From Planctomycetota bacterium (GTDB lineage: Bacteria > Planctomycetota > Planctomycetia > Pirellulales > Lacipirellulaceae): a stretch of 64,000 nt of DNA. The DNA lies in the NCBI GenBank assembly GCA_013286045.1, contig JABDGM010000010.1:1-64000 (forward strand), given 5' to 3'. Shown piece by piece: positions 7,931-16,028 of the stretch. Positions within the stretch are counted from its first letter, which is position 1; the number at the start of each line of letters is the position of its first letter. The notes below the pieces were generated by a model, which saw only the letters and a list, made by a program, of their open reading frames with translations, ran no database searches and was not told the DNA's origin. A program made the position numbers and the translations under genes.

Positions 7931-9235
7931 TTAGGCAGCGCAGTATCTGTACCGTGCCGCCTTCACCTTCGTGCCTGGCTCCACGAGCTCCAGGACTTCC
8001 CTTTGTATCAGCAGCCTGAGGAACTTCGCGGCGGCTGGATACTCCACGCCGATGACTGCTGCAGCGGAGCGGCAGGATAGGTACCAAACGCCTCTGTCGT
8101 CGGCGTGGTCGCGTTGTAGCACGTGGCAAAGCCCGACGAGACGCTGGATTGCCCTTACCGAAAACGCTTGTGCAATTGCCGGCAGGGGCTCTTGCTGCGA
8201 TGTCTCGTAGGCTAACTGCACCACGTCGTGGCCGGTCTCCGCCCATCCCCAGAGATACAACCAGCGCCCCCAAACCTCATTCCAGTCCTTTTCTTTCATG
8301 TGCGGAACGGAGACGTAGTACCAAGCCCGAATAAAGGGCTCTAGGTCCTCGCCCATTACCCCCTTCAGTCCGGCGATACTTTTCAGACCGATGACCAGGG
8401 ACAGGAATTTGGCATTGGTTGTGCCGGCACCTTTGACAACACACCGCTGCACCACTGCTCTGGCTTGTTGGTTGGTGGTGTCGTCGAGCGTGGATACAGA
8501 TACAACAGATACTACTGATACAACAGAAGTAGGACACCTATCTGTAATCAGCAGAGCTGATGAGGCACGCTCAGCTCCCTCCTCTCCAAGGGTACAGCCT
8601 AACTGCAGGAGCACACTGTCAGGGATCACAGCTGCATCCAGTGCCTGGGTGCCCTCGACCCACTCCCGTTTCATACCCACGTAGCTCGGTGGCAGAAGTG
8701 TCTGGACGTTGGGGCCGATCAGAATCTCGACCTTGCCGTCATCTTCACCGATGACGAGTTTATTCTTGCCTAGCCTTTCAAGGGCAGGATGCCACTTGAA
8801 GAGCCGGTGTAACCCTCGCTGGCTTTGCCACGAGGGGGTAGTTGGGATTTCACCGTCAAAGAGCTCCAGCAGCGTGCGTTCGGCATCTGGGCCGTCGCAA
8901 TCGAAGTCAACGAGACCTGAACGTTGGCCCAGGACCACGCCGACGTTTGCAGCAGGGCGCTGCTGGTATGCCTTATCTATAGACTCGGGCGTCCACTCGA
9001 GCGTCTGCCAGCCGGTATGCCAGGGAGCCTTCCCCATGCACAGCGTTATGGGCAGTCCGAGAGCAAGATACGCAAGTGCCGCCGCGTGCAGATAGTTGAT
9101 CGGCTGCTTACTCTTGCGAGATTGGCGTCTGGGGTGACGTCCGGATGTCTTTTTCCTAGCCGTTGCGGTAGACGAGACCGAGCATAAAGCGCTACGATCT
9201 AAATTGGTGTCACTGACTGATATTTCAGCAGACAT
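7931..9235 (-). CDS. Primase-polymerase (prim-pol) domain protein
   Basis: From the ATG at 9235 (GGAG 8 nt upstream) the product is 434 residues. After a basic N-terminus (about residues 1-45) comes a prim-pol domain of the bifunctional primase/polymerase type: LGLPITLC, a metal-binding VDFDCDG motif near residue 110, the RGLHRLFK motif that supplies the conserved His, and a VEIL strand leading to LPPS. The C-terminal third looks like a winged-helix domain. A short Val-Ser repeat lies between the two. No helicase domain is fused, unlike many phage and satellite primases; the DUF3987 protein upstream could supply an ATPase (inference). It would start replication of the element. Confidence 0.85.
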   Translation of the reverse strand: MSAEISVSDTNLDRSALCSVSSTATARKKTSGRHPRRQSRKSKQPINYLHAAALAYLALGLPITLCMGKAPWHTGWQTLEWTPESIDKAYQQRPAANVGVVLGQRSGLVDFDCDGPDAERTLLELFDGEIPTTPSWQSQRGLHRLFKWHPALERLGKNKLVIGEDDGKVEILIGPNVQTLLPPSYVGMKREWVEGTQALDAAVIPDSVLLQLGCTLGEEGAERASSALLITDRCPTSVVSVVSVVSVSTLDDTTNQQARAVVQRCVVKGAGTTNAKFLSLVIGLKSIAGLKGVMGEDLEPFIRAWYYVSVPHMKEKDWNEVWGRWLYLWGWAETGHDVVQLAYETSQQEPLPAIAQAFSVRAIQRLVGLCHVLQRDHADDRGVWYLSCRSAAAVIGVEYPAAAKFLRLLIQREVLELVEPGTKVKAARYRYCAA

Positions 9236-9380
9236 CGTGATACTCCATGTGAATGTTGGTGCTTGCTCATTAACATTTCCTTGGGGTTCGGCTGCGTCTA
9301 AGACCACCTCAGAACGCAGCAAGGGTGTACGTAGCCGGCACAGCAAACGCGTGCCGGCTATTTCTTTGTCAGACAAGCGC

Positions 9381-9611
9381 CTAACAGCATCCCGTCGCGG
9401 TAACCCGTGCTGGGTTACCATTGATCGCTGCCACAAAAGCTTCTGCGGCCTGGCGACTCGTGAACCGTCTCTTCCCCAGCCTAAAGCTGGCGAGACGGTG
9501 ACCGTCATAGCCAATGTCAGCCCAACGAATGATCGTCTTCGGACTGACGCCAAGCTCGGCAGCAAGTGCTGCCAAAGGGACGCGGTCGGTGAGTTGGATT
9601 GACTCGGTCAT
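9381..9611 (-). CDS. Small helix-turn-helix protein, excisionase/regulator-like
   Basis: From the ATG at 9611, preceded by a strong AGGAGGG Shine-Dalgarno, the protein is 76 residues. A MerR/AlpA-like helix-turn-helix is visible: VPLAALAAELGVSPKTIIRWA, followed by a wing with SFRLGKRRFTSRQAAEAF. Small proteins like this act as excisionases or as regulators of integrase and replication genes in islands and satellites; in Planctomycetes they resemble DUF1580-type proteins. It sits directly upstream of the primase in the same direction, so it probably controls or is co-expressed with it. Confidence 0.75.
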   Translation of the reverse strand: MTESIQLTDRVPLAALAAELGVSPKTIIRWADIGYDGHRLASFRLGKRRFTSRQAAEAFVAAINGNPARVTATGCC

Positions 9612-9785
9612 ATTACCCTCCTGGTAGTTAAAAGCTCCAATGTTCCCAATGTAGCGCAATACGCCCTCTCGGCCAATAGTAGCTAGGGAACATATGTGCG
9701 CTATTGTGGGCTACGCCGCACAACTTGTCGCCAGGCGCACCAGGGGCGCGATAGGCGAGCTTTGAGCTGCCGCTGAGGTAGAAAG

Positions 9786-9822
9786 CTCAGCGCCTCGGCG
9801 AACGCGTCACCGAGGCGCTGAG
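9786..9822. other. Perfect 13-bp hairpin
   Basis: CTCAGCGCCTCGG and CCGAGGCGCTGAG pair perfectly around an 11-nt loop. It lies 104-140 nt beyond the stop of the DUF3987 gene on the minus strand. Only a weak T-rich run (CTTTCT) follows on that strand, so it may be an imperfect terminator or an RNA-stabilising hairpin. The rest of 9612-9925 shows no gene. Confidence 0.6.
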
Positions 9823-9925
9823 AGCGTCAGGCGGGCGCCCGCTGTTAGCACCCATGACCTGAGCTGTGAGACTAACTACAAATTAGAAGGTGGCGCGATC
9901 TAACAAAGCCAGGACACGGCGATTC

Positions 9926-11695
9926 TTACGTCGCCACTGACAAAACCGCTTCAGCTTCGGGATCGGCGGAGGTTGTGTCGGCGGTCTCCACACCATACAG
10001 CTGAAACGTTTGGGAAGGACGTCCTCCCTTGGCGGTTGGTTTCTTCGCCTCCCACTCGCCGCATTTACGTGCGACAAGTCTGTGAAGAGCTTTTTCGGTT
10101 GTATCAGCGTTAGCGAAGCGCCTGGAATTTCGCATCAGATCTCGAACGGTGACTCGGCCACCCATGCGAGTAACCAGTTGAAAGAGTTCCCGATCTTCTC
10201 GATCACGCTCTTCCTCTGAAAATAAGCGATATACGCGCCGAGCCTCGTTGCCGAACCATTCGCTGAGCTTGATTGCGCTGAGCATGGCCGATTCATCAAT
10301 TTCGTCGGCAGAAGCGCGCTGTTCCCCAGAAGCGCAATCCACAAGCTGAAAGATCAACGCAAATCTGGCAGTGTATGCCTCTAGCTTGGACCATGCCGCC
10401 TTGAGATCGACGTCGAGTACCTCCATTTCGGCATGGTGGTGGTTGTAATACTTGATCCACTCAGTTTTAGCGCCGGAAGAAAGGGGGATTGCGACTGGAC
10501 TCGGACCCGTCGACTCATCGTCAGCGGCTTCAAGTGCCAGAAGCCGGTCGAAAACATCCGACACAGCGGCGGAACATTCTGGAGATATCGTGTCGTCAGT
10601 CCACTGGACCGGCTTCGGATCCGGCATGGCCAATAATAAGCGGGCGCACAGCCCATCTTCCATATGCTCGTCCCCCATCGCTCTGGCGAGCACATCCGGC
10701 TGGATGCCTCCGACGATAGATACTGAGGCGCGAGGAATGTGCATTAACCGTCGATCCCCAGTCTTTCGATCCACGGTCAATGGAGCTGCTGACCAGAACG
10801 ACAGCCAGTGCCCTAAGTCACCCCCTACGCCACCTTTATATTCCGCGATGCTGCCTAACCAGCCCGAAAGCTCATCTCGTACGATAAGGATACTATCGAA
10901 CTGGTTGGACTGAAGCGCTGTCAATGCTTCCATCGTGGTGTCGGTCGTCATATACCGAAGGCACACCGGCGCCTTCGGGAGCTGTGGAAGTTTTTTCTTA
11001 GAGTCCTCGCGTTTCTTTCTCCACGAAGCGAGTTTTCGCTCGTAGTTGAGCAAGTCCTTTTGATATTCAGCTTGGGCGATTCCAAAACTTTTGTGAGACT
11101 TCTCCTCTAGGCTCGTAATGAAGGAAGTACCGGCTTTTAACGCCGGCGATTTGTGCGTGCCACTTGGAGAGACAATCACTGCCCAGATGATGGCGGGTTC
11201 AGTCCATGTCTCCTTCAATTCGATTACCCTGCGATTGCTAATAGCGCGGGCAACGGATGCCAACAGGGGCAGCGCAATTAGGGAGGAGTCACAACCAATC
11301 GCCACCGACGCTTCCAAGACGTAATTCTGTATGACTTCAGGAAGTACACCCACGGGAAATGGGGTGTACGGTTCGACCCATGACCATGGATCCACGAACG
11401 CCTCTTCGCCTTCAGGGGTCGACAGAACCTCCTGATTCAACGACCAAGCAGCGGTTTTGTCACGATGCATGGTGAGACCGCCACGTTTACGGGCCTCGGC
11501 GGGAATATCGGCACCGGTGGATTCAGCACAAGGAGTTTCAACGAGCTCGTCCGGGAATGGTTCTCCCGTATTGACGCTGAGGTTTTCCGGTACGCGGCCC
11601 AGATCCGAAGTTGCTTCGGGTAAGTTGTCCTCCTCGGCTGCTGCCTTTGCAGCAAGCAGATTGTCGATATTAACGTTCGTTAAAACATCCTTCAT
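9926..11695 (-). CDS. DUF3987 domain protein (YfjI-like ATPase family)
   Basis: From the ATG at 11695 (GAGGG 9 nt upstream) the product is 589 residues. After an acidic N-terminus (about 1-110) a DUF3987 domain follows: PWSWVEPYTPFPVGVLP, a strand ending in SPSGTHKSPAL at the place of a P-loop, a long charged insertion with a basic coiled-coil-like helix, then ILIVRDELSGWLGS and SIVGGIQPDVLA, which fit the Walker B and sensor regions. The C-terminus (about 500-589) looks like a winged-helix domain. DUF3987 proteins occur with prim-pol proteins in phages and satellites and are thought to be helicase-like. The P-loop is degenerate (THKS rather than GKS). Probably the replication partner of the primase. 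Confidence 0.8.
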   Translation of the reverse strand: MKDVLTNVNIDNLLAAKAAAEEDNLPEATSDLGRVPENLSVNTGEPFPDELVETPCAESTGADIPAEARKRGGLTMHRDKTAAWSLNQEVLSTPEGEEAFVDPWSWVEPYTPFPVGVLPEVIQNYVLEASVAIGCDSSLIALPLLASVARAISNRRVIELKETWTEPAIIWAVIVSPSGTHKSPALKAGTSFITSLEEKSHKSFGIAQAEYQKDLLNYERKLASWRKKREDSKKKLPQLPKAPVCLRYMTTDTTMEALTALQSNQFDSILIVRDELSGWLGSIAEYKGGVGGDLGHWLSFWSAAPLTVDRKTGDRRLMHIPRASVSIVGGIQPDVLARAMGDEHMEDGLCARLLLAMPDPKPVQWTDDTISPECSAAVSDVFDRLLALEAADDESTGPSPVAIPLSSGAKTEWIKYYNHHHAEMEVLDVDLKAAWSKLEAYTARFALIFQLVDCASGEQRASADEIDESAMLSAIKLSEWFGNEARRVYRLFSEEERDREDRELFQLVTRMGGRVTVRDLMRNSRRFANADTTEKALHRLVARKCGEWEAKKPTAKGGRPSQTFQLYGVETADTTSADPEAEAVLSVAT

Positions 11696-11753
11696 CGTAT
11701 TATCCCTCGTGCTCTCCGGCTGTTTTGTGCAAATTGGGAGTCTGTCTCGGTGC

Positions 11754-12050
11754 TTATGGGTACTCTTCGACTTTGCGACCCGTGATGACTTCACCCGTCG
11801 CGGCGCCAGGAGTGAGCTCATACCACTCCCCCGGCCCGTCGCCACGCGTCATCACGATCCTGAATGGAGCGATGTTGATCGTGATCTTCCCGGGTTCGGT
11901 TGCTGACGCCACCTGACCGTAAAGTGTCCCTGACACTTGCAGCGCGAATGCGTCGCCGACTTCAACGGCCGATTCGATGTCATCATCGCGGTCATCAGCG
12001 AAGGCACTTGGGGACTCTAATTGTCTGATTTGCGAGTGAAAAATAGTCAT
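11754..12050 (-). CDS. Small acidic hypothetical protein
   Basis: A 98-residue acidic protein. Residues about 18-35 are very rich in Asp and Glu; the rest is predicted beta-rich with segments such as GKITINIAPFRIVMTRG and EWYELTPG. No family recognised. The ribosome-binding site is weak (AGAGAAC). It lies 58 nt upstream of the DUF3987 start and 26 nt downstream of the next gene, so it is probably co-transcribed with both. Some short patterns (EPGK, and an acidic start followed by beta strands) recall the other small proteins of this block, but I would not claim homology. Confidence 0.6.
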   Translation of the reverse strand: MTIFHSQIRQLESPSAFADDRDDDIESAVEVGDAFALQVSGTLYGQVASATEPGKITINIAPFRIVMTRGDGPGEWYELTPGAATGEVITGRKVEEYP

Positions 12051-12076
12051 AAGTTCTCTAGCATGGGCGTCGAAGT

Positions 12077-12490
12077 CTATGTGTTGGCGCTTGGCTTCGT
12101 TGGTTCTTCGAGGTTATAAAAAACCATTCCTTCTACATTGAAGCGCGCAACACCAAGGGAATTGACCTCGATAAATCTCGTGTAGATTGAGCCCAGCTTC
12201 TCCAAGTCACCTGCGCCGTTATCTATAACAAACGGAAACACATAGTCCTGACCCGCTTTGAGACGAGCAAAATCTGAAGTGCAAAAGGTCGCATAGGGGT
12301 CGCCCAAGTCGACCCAGCGCGCTTTGAGCTTGGGGCTCTGAGAACTAGCGTCCTCGACTTCAACGACAGCTGTGGCATCAGTTAATAGGTTCTCTTCGCC
12401 AACACGAATGACTTGGCGGCCGTCGGGGGAAATCTCGAGATGCATGTTTTTTGGAAATACTCCGTCTGCGTCTGGTAGTTGGCTAGTCAT
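12077..12490 (-). CDS. Small hypothetical beta-rich protein
   Basis: A 137-residue protein starting MTSQLPDADG. It looks beta-rich throughout (IRVGEENLL, TAVVEVED, DYVFPFVIDNG, ARFNVEGMVFYNL). The first residues share the SQLPD string with the protein at 13624-14157, the only similarity I see. The start follows AAGGAC, and an intrinsic terminator of the upstream transcription unit ends 25 nt before it, so it probably has its own promoter in a very short gap or is reached by read-through. Function unknown; cargo of the element. Confidence 0.6.
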   Translation of the reverse strand: MTSQLPDADGVFPKNMHLEISPDGRQVIRVGEENLLTDATAVVEVEDASSQSPKLKARWVDLGDPYATFCTSDFARLKAGQDYVFPFVIDNGAGDLEKLGSIYTRFIEVNSLGVARFNVEGMVFYNLEEPTKPSANT

Positions 12491-12514
12491 AGTGAAAATG
12501 TCCTTGGGTTATAC

Positions 12515-12554
12515 GTAAAAAGTGCAGCGCGCCGTTGACTCCCCGGCGCGCTGC
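12515..12554 (-). terminator. Rho-independent terminator, GGCGCGCT-type
   Basis: On the minus strand GCAGCGCGCC pairs perfectly with GGCGCGCTGC around an 11-nt loop and is followed by ACTTTTTACG. It closes the short unit at 12649-12726 and lies just before the start of the gene at 12077-12490. The design is nearly the same as at 13511-13557 and 14213-14250. Confidence 0.75.
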
Positions 12555-12648
12555 GTACTGCCAGCAGTTTTGTCCGCCCCATAGGAATGGCGGAGACAAT
12601 GCCGGCGTCGGAGAGGTCTGGTGGCGACATCATTGGGACGCGTACCCC

Positions 12649-12726
12649 TCAGCACTTAGTGCGGAACAAACGTGATCCACCGAGCTGACTGCCGAAAGCG
12701 TCCATTTGCGAAGCGCAAGCGCTCAT
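12649..12726 (-). CDS. Possible 25-residue micro-ORF
   Basis: The ATG at 12726 follows AGGAAAGGA at a usable distance and opens 25 codons before TGA. The peptide starts MSACASQMD and is rich in Ser, Gly and Cys. It lies between two intrinsic terminators (12778-12826 and 12515-12554), so it appears to form a transcription unit of its own. Alternatively the segment encodes a small RNA. Nothing in the peptide is recognised. Confidence 0.3.
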   Translation of the reverse strand: MSACASQMDAFGSQLGGSRLFRTKC

Positions 12727-12777
12727 AATGATGTATTCCTTTCCTCGCGACTGCCCTTCTCGGCAGGCAGCGCTCTG

Positions 12778-12826
12778 AAAAAGAGGTCAGCGGGCCGAGC
12801 GAATTTGTCAGCTCGGCCGCTGACCT
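12778..12826 (-). terminator. Rho-independent terminator
   Basis: On the minus strand AGGTCAGCGGCCGAGC pairs with GCTCGGCCCGCTGACCT (one bulged base) and is followed by CTTTTTC. It begins 15 nt beyond the stop codon of the gene at 12841-13389 and clearly serves it. Confidence 0.75.
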
Positions 12827-12840
12827 ACGTTCCTCAGCGG

Positions 12841-13389
12841 CTAAAAACTGAAACTCCACTCTTCGTGGTTTTCGTCCCACTCCATTTCAGCCGCATGGAT
12901 TTGAATCTCCTTTCGCAAATACTTCGCGGCTTGCTTGTCCCAGTCTCGCACTTCGTCATCGTCGTACTCGAAGTGGTCGAAACAAACACGGACCATGCCG
13001 TAATCTTCAATTGCGACCACCTTCCCCCAGTACTTAATCCAGACTGCTTGCTCGCCGAATTTGAGATCGGTCTCGCCCGACACCAAATCATTCGCTTTCG
13101 CTCGTCGCCCTCCCTTCGAGTAGTGCAGCATCAGTCTTATCTGGTTGTGAAATTTATCGAATTCGGCTTGCAGGCCCTCGGAGAGTTTGGAATCGTCTGC
13201 GAAGCAGGTATTAGCGATTTGCGCGCCCATTCGATGAAGCGACCCCAGCATGCTCCACCTCGGATCGATGTGGTCAGGCTTCTGAACAGCTTGGGGCTTA
13301 GGTTTGGGTTTGGGCTTAACTTTGGCCTTCGCAGGCCGCTTGGCCGGTACTGACTTTCGTTTTGGGCGTTGCATTGTATGCGTCGCCAT
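12841..13389 (-). CDS. Small hypothetical protein, paralogous to 14332-14850
   Basis: The second ATG (13389) is preferred because AAGGAAG lies about 8 nt before it, giving 182 residues. The first 40 are a Lys/Pro/Ala-rich basic tail. A helical part follows (LHRMGAQIANTCF, EFDKFHNQIRLMLHY), then a beta part with FGEQAVWIKYWGKVVAI and VRVCFDHFEYDDD, and a C-terminal helix and EEWSFSF end. The order of helix, GD/GE-x-x-W, V-x-V-x-FD and a terminal EWSxxx matches the gene at 14332-14850, so they look like distant paralogues. It has its own Shine-Dalgarno and terminator. Function unknown. Confidence 0.65.
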   Translation of the reverse strand: MATHTMQRPKRKSVPAKRPAKAKVKPKPKPKPQAVQKPDHIDPRWSMLGSLHRMGAQIANTCFADDSKLSEGLQAEFDKFHNQIRLMLHYSKGGRRAKANDLVSGETDLKFGEQAVWIKYWGKVVAIEDYGMVRVCFDHFEYDDDEVRDWDKQAAKYLRKEIQIHAAEMEWDENHEEWSFSF

Positions 13390-13510
13390 GATCATTCTTC
13401 CTTGCCCTGAGGGCGTTTAGTGCGGCCAACAAAAGTTGCTCGCTGCATGGCCGCGGTGCGCGAGCAGGTGTGTTAGGGTTTAGGTGGAGAAGCTCTCGGT
13501 CATCGTTGTA

Positions 13511-13557
13511 TAAAAGTGCGGCGCGCCGTAGGAAATGACGAAATGCCGGCGCGCCGC
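13511..13557 (-). terminator. Rho-independent terminator, GGCGCGCC-type
   Basis: GCGGCGCGCC pairs perfectly with GGCGCGCCGC around a 20-nt loop; on the minus strand ACTTTTATAC follows. It lies about 67 nt beyond the stop of the gene at 13624-14157. Confidence 0.75.
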
Positions 13558-13623
13558 GGTCACCAGCCATCCGGGCCCCGCACTAGATCAGCGGAGCCGG
13601 ATGGCGGCGGCGGGGACGAGCAA

Positions 13624-14157
13624 TTAAATACTTGGACCGGCTGGCGATTCAACGTTTTCAAGTCCGGCCCCAGAGTTGGTTGCCGATGCTACGGCAGTGA
13701 TTTTCATGGCTTTTTGCCAACCGTTGGTCAGGCGGATTTGCCTGAGCAACTCGCTGCCGAGCTCCGTGCTTTTAAATTCAATAATGGCGGTCTTTCGATC
13801 CTTCTCCTCAATGACAACCCCGGACAATGGCAAACCCACGATGTCCGCTCCGCCATTCCCGTGGCCTGGCGCCCAGAGAAACGCATTGATCGTGATTTCG
13901 TCGCCTGGCCGCCATGGGTGATGCATCGTGTAAAATGCGTCAGCCCACAGATCATCCTTACCCGCTCGGACCCATTTACCGGGCTCTGTTTTGCTACGGA
14001 CCGCGCAAACTATCCGGCCATCCTCCGTCCGGACATCGACTAGTTGAGCGCTGCATATCCGATCAATAATGCCGCTTATCTTTTTGTCACCCCAATACAC
14101 CTCTACCGGTTTGTCGAGATCGGAGTAAATATCTTCTGAGTCTGGTAGCTGGGACAT
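13624..14157 (-). CDS. Small hypothetical protein
   Basis: From the ATG at 14157 (AGGAGAAC about 5 nt upstream, a strong site) the protein is 177 residues, starting MSQLPDSEDI. It appears beta-rich in its first two thirds (PVEVYWGDKKISGIIDRI, DGRIVCAVR, GDEITINAFLW, SGVVIEEKDRKTAIIEF) and has a helix near residue 145. No family recognised. It has its own Shine-Dalgarno and its own hairpin terminator. I infer cargo of the integrated element. Confidence 0.65.
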   Translation of the reverse strand: MSQLPDSEDIYSDLDKPVEVYWGDKKISGIIDRICSAQLVDVRTEDGRIVCAVRSKTEPGKWVRAGKDDLWADAFYTMHHPWRPGDEITINAFLWAPGHGNGGADIVGLPLSGVVIEEKDRKTAIIEFKSTELGSELLRQIRLTNGWQKAMKITAVASATNSGAGLENVESPAGPSI

Positions 14158-14212
14158 ACAGTTCTCCTGCGTGAAAGTTCGTAAAAAGGGTGGCGTGTTG
14201 CGCGATTCGAGC

Positions 14213-14250
14213 AAAAAGTGCGGCGCGCCGGAATGTCGACGGCGCGCCGC
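14213..14250 (-). terminator. Rho-independent terminator, GGCGCGCC-type
   Basis: GCGGCGCGCC and GGCGCGCCGC pair perfectly around an 11-nt loop; on the minus strand ACTTTTTGC follows. It closes the gene at 14332-14850 (about 80 nt beyond the stop). Confidence 0.8.
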
Positions 14251-14331
14251 GACCACCACCTGACTGACGCCGACACGATCGGCGGCGACAGATGGCGGCG
14301 AGGATAGGTCAAATTAGGAGTCAGCCCGCCG

Positions 14332-14850
14332 TCAAAGGTACACGGACCATTCGTCACCGAAGTCGTGCCCCATCTCAGCGATAGTGAAGTTGAGATATAC
14401 GTTTAGGTTCTTAGCGGCGGCGGCGTCGCTAGCGTCAGTTGATGTGGTCCTGCAATCAAGTTGATCGAACCTCACGCAAACATTCCCGTGGTTTTCGCGA
14501 GCTACTATGCATCCGAACAAGAGATAGTCTACGGTGACCCCACCGTCTTCGACTGCGAGGCCTCCCCAGACGGAATCGCCAACCTGAGGGTTACACTGAT
14601 CACGCACCTCCTGTCGCAGCGCCTCAAGATTTTTTTGATGTCTCTGAATTTCACCGTTGAGCTTCTTCGCGTGCTGGGTTTCTGGTGGTGCGGGGCCGAT
14701 CGATTCAACGCGGCCGATGGCGTCTTGGAGTAGCGCGACATAGCTAGAAGTTAGTTTCTCCGCGTTGATTCGGCATCGCTCGGCCGGAGTCAGTGTCGTC
14801 TCGCGCGTTTCAGTGGATTGAGGCATATTGAACTCAGTTTGAGAAAGCAT
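14332..14850 (-). CDS. Small hypothetical protein, paralogous to 12841-13389
   Basis: Several in-frame ATGs exist; the one at 14850 follows GGAG 7 nt upstream and gives 172 residues. The N-terminal half is helical (INAEKLTSSYVALLQDAI, KKLNGEIQRHQKNLEALRQEV), then comes a beta part (GDSVWGGLAV, YLLFGCIVARENHGNVCVRFDQLD), an Ala-rich helix and a terminal DEWSVYL. The layout and endings match the gene at 12841-13389, suggesting a duplicated cargo family. Function unknown. Confidence 0.65.
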   Translation of the reverse strand: MLSQTEFNMPQSTETRETTLTPAERCRINAEKLTSSYVALLQDAIGRVESIGPAPPETQHAKKLNGEIQRHQKNLEALRQEVRDQCNPQVGDSVWGGLAVEDGGVTVDYLLFGCIVARENHGNVCVRFDQLDCRTTSTDASDAAAAKNLNVYLNFTIAEMGHDFGDEWSVYL

Positions 14851-14946
14851 TAGATAGCTCCATTTCAAAGGAAAACGGGTGGTACGAATCACCGCGAAAC
14901 TCACTTTATCGCGGCGAAGCTTAAGATTGACGTGTCGGTTCTTCTC

Positions 14947-15372
14947 TCAACGATTACTCCGCCAAATTAGGTCACACTCGACATCAACCCGCCCGAGTTC
15001 GCTCCCTCCCCAAACGGCGCCGATCTTGCTTTTGGGGAAACTTATCTCGGGCGTCTCGACTTCGATGCCGGCGTCAATGCTCCGAACTTTTCCGGGCCGT
15101 TCAGACGTGATAAAGAGATCGCCACGAGGACCTAACTCAAGGAACTTGACGACAGCTGGGTCGCCGCCCTTGATTCGTGGCGGAGCGTCAGGGCTTAGAA
15201 AGCCGCGTTGTTCTTCATATTGGCGCTTAATCGCGCTTCGCCGATCGATCGCCGAATTAGAGGTCGGGAGGGCGTGCGCCACCCCTAGCATTTCATCAAT
15301 TTGTTGTCCGAGTTCGACGTACTGAGTAATCAGTTGGTTTATGGTTTGATTGTGCCATAGTGAGTTTGACAT
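14947..15372 (-). CDS. Small hypothetical protein
   Basis: A 141-residue protein starting MSNSLWHNQ. It has an N-terminal helix (QLITQYVELGQQIDEML), a basic middle helix, then a beta-rich C-terminal part (VVKFLELGPRGDLFITSE, IGAVWGGSELGRVDVECDLIW). The GxVWGGxE segment resembles DSVWGGLAVE in the neighbour at 14332-14850, so distant kinship within the block is possible. The ribosome-binding site is weak (AAGGGC). A modest hairpin (CGCCGCGA with TCGCGGTG) follows on the minus strand. Function unknown. Confidence 0.6.
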   Translation of the reverse strand: MSNSLWHNQTINQLITQYVELGQQIDEMLGVAHALPTSNSAIDRRSAIKRQYEEQRGFLSPDAPPRIKGGDPAVVKFLELGPRGDLFITSERPGKVRSIDAGIEVETPEISFPKSKIGAVWGGSELGRVDVECDLIWRSNR

Positions 15373-15494
15373 GTGGGTGCCCTTTTACTTGCTTGACACA
15401 TCGTCTCGCCGCGACGAACAGCTAGCCTGTCCGGATCTGGGGAATGGCGACTGTTGTTGCGAGACCCCGATTCGTGACGTTCTCGCGTGCGTAA

Positions 15495-15827
15495 TCAGAA
15501 GAATTTTTTGATCCCCGATGGTTCTTTATGCCTCCGCCTGCGCGTCGGTCGGTCTATGCCCTCAACACGGCGGCGCAATTCGAATTCCAACAGTGACGAC
15601 TCCGAAATTCGCCAACGCGGCCTCATCGCCTTACTGGACCGCGCTACTGAAAAGGCCCGCAGCTCTCGATTGCGAATCAAAGTGCGGACGCCACCTTCGC
15701 TCAACTGTAGCCGCTCGGCCACTTGCTTTACGGTGAGCGCCAAGTCGCCAGCTCCCAGGCGAACGACGTCATCTGCGGTTGGCACAGAAATCGATGGTTT
15801 TAGATGTACGTCAGGCATCGCCGGCAC
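15495..15827 (-). CDS. Helix-turn-helix protein, excisionase family
   Basis: A 110-residue protein. Residues about 30-75 form an excisionase-type (MerR-like) helix-turn-helix: LTVKQVAERLQLSEGGVRTLI, then a wing with PRWRISESSLLEFE. The C-terminus is strongly basic (RRRRHKE). Proteins like this bind attachment sites to direct excision or regulate element promoters. A second in-frame ATG three codons in could also be the start. It is the second such protein in the element, the other being at 9381-9611. Confidence 0.75.
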   Translation of the reverse strand: MPAMPDVHLKPSISVPTADDVVRLGAGDLALTVKQVAERLQLSEGGVRTLIRNRELRAFSVARSSKAMRPRWRISESSLLEFELRRRVEGIDRPTRRRRHKEPSGIKKFF

Positions 15828-16028
15828 AGAGTCGACGGGGAATTGAGCGGATGTCAGGGAACCGACGCGATGCTTAAACGAGCAAGCGGCGGTGTTTTTA
15901 GAATCCCTGCAAAGTTCACTGCGCCTGAGCAGTGATTTTGCATTTCGAGCAAGCGTATCCGCGAGAAAAAAATCTATGGTAATCAGAGATGTAAACGCTG
16001 CGCTTACATCACGAACGACCGACGCCGG

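Noticed and set aside
8490-8535. Short repeated GATACAACA/GATACTACT run as a possible regulatory repeat or CRISPR remnant
   Set aside because: It lies inside the primase gene and encodes a Val-Ser repeat; there are no spacers or palindromic repeats.
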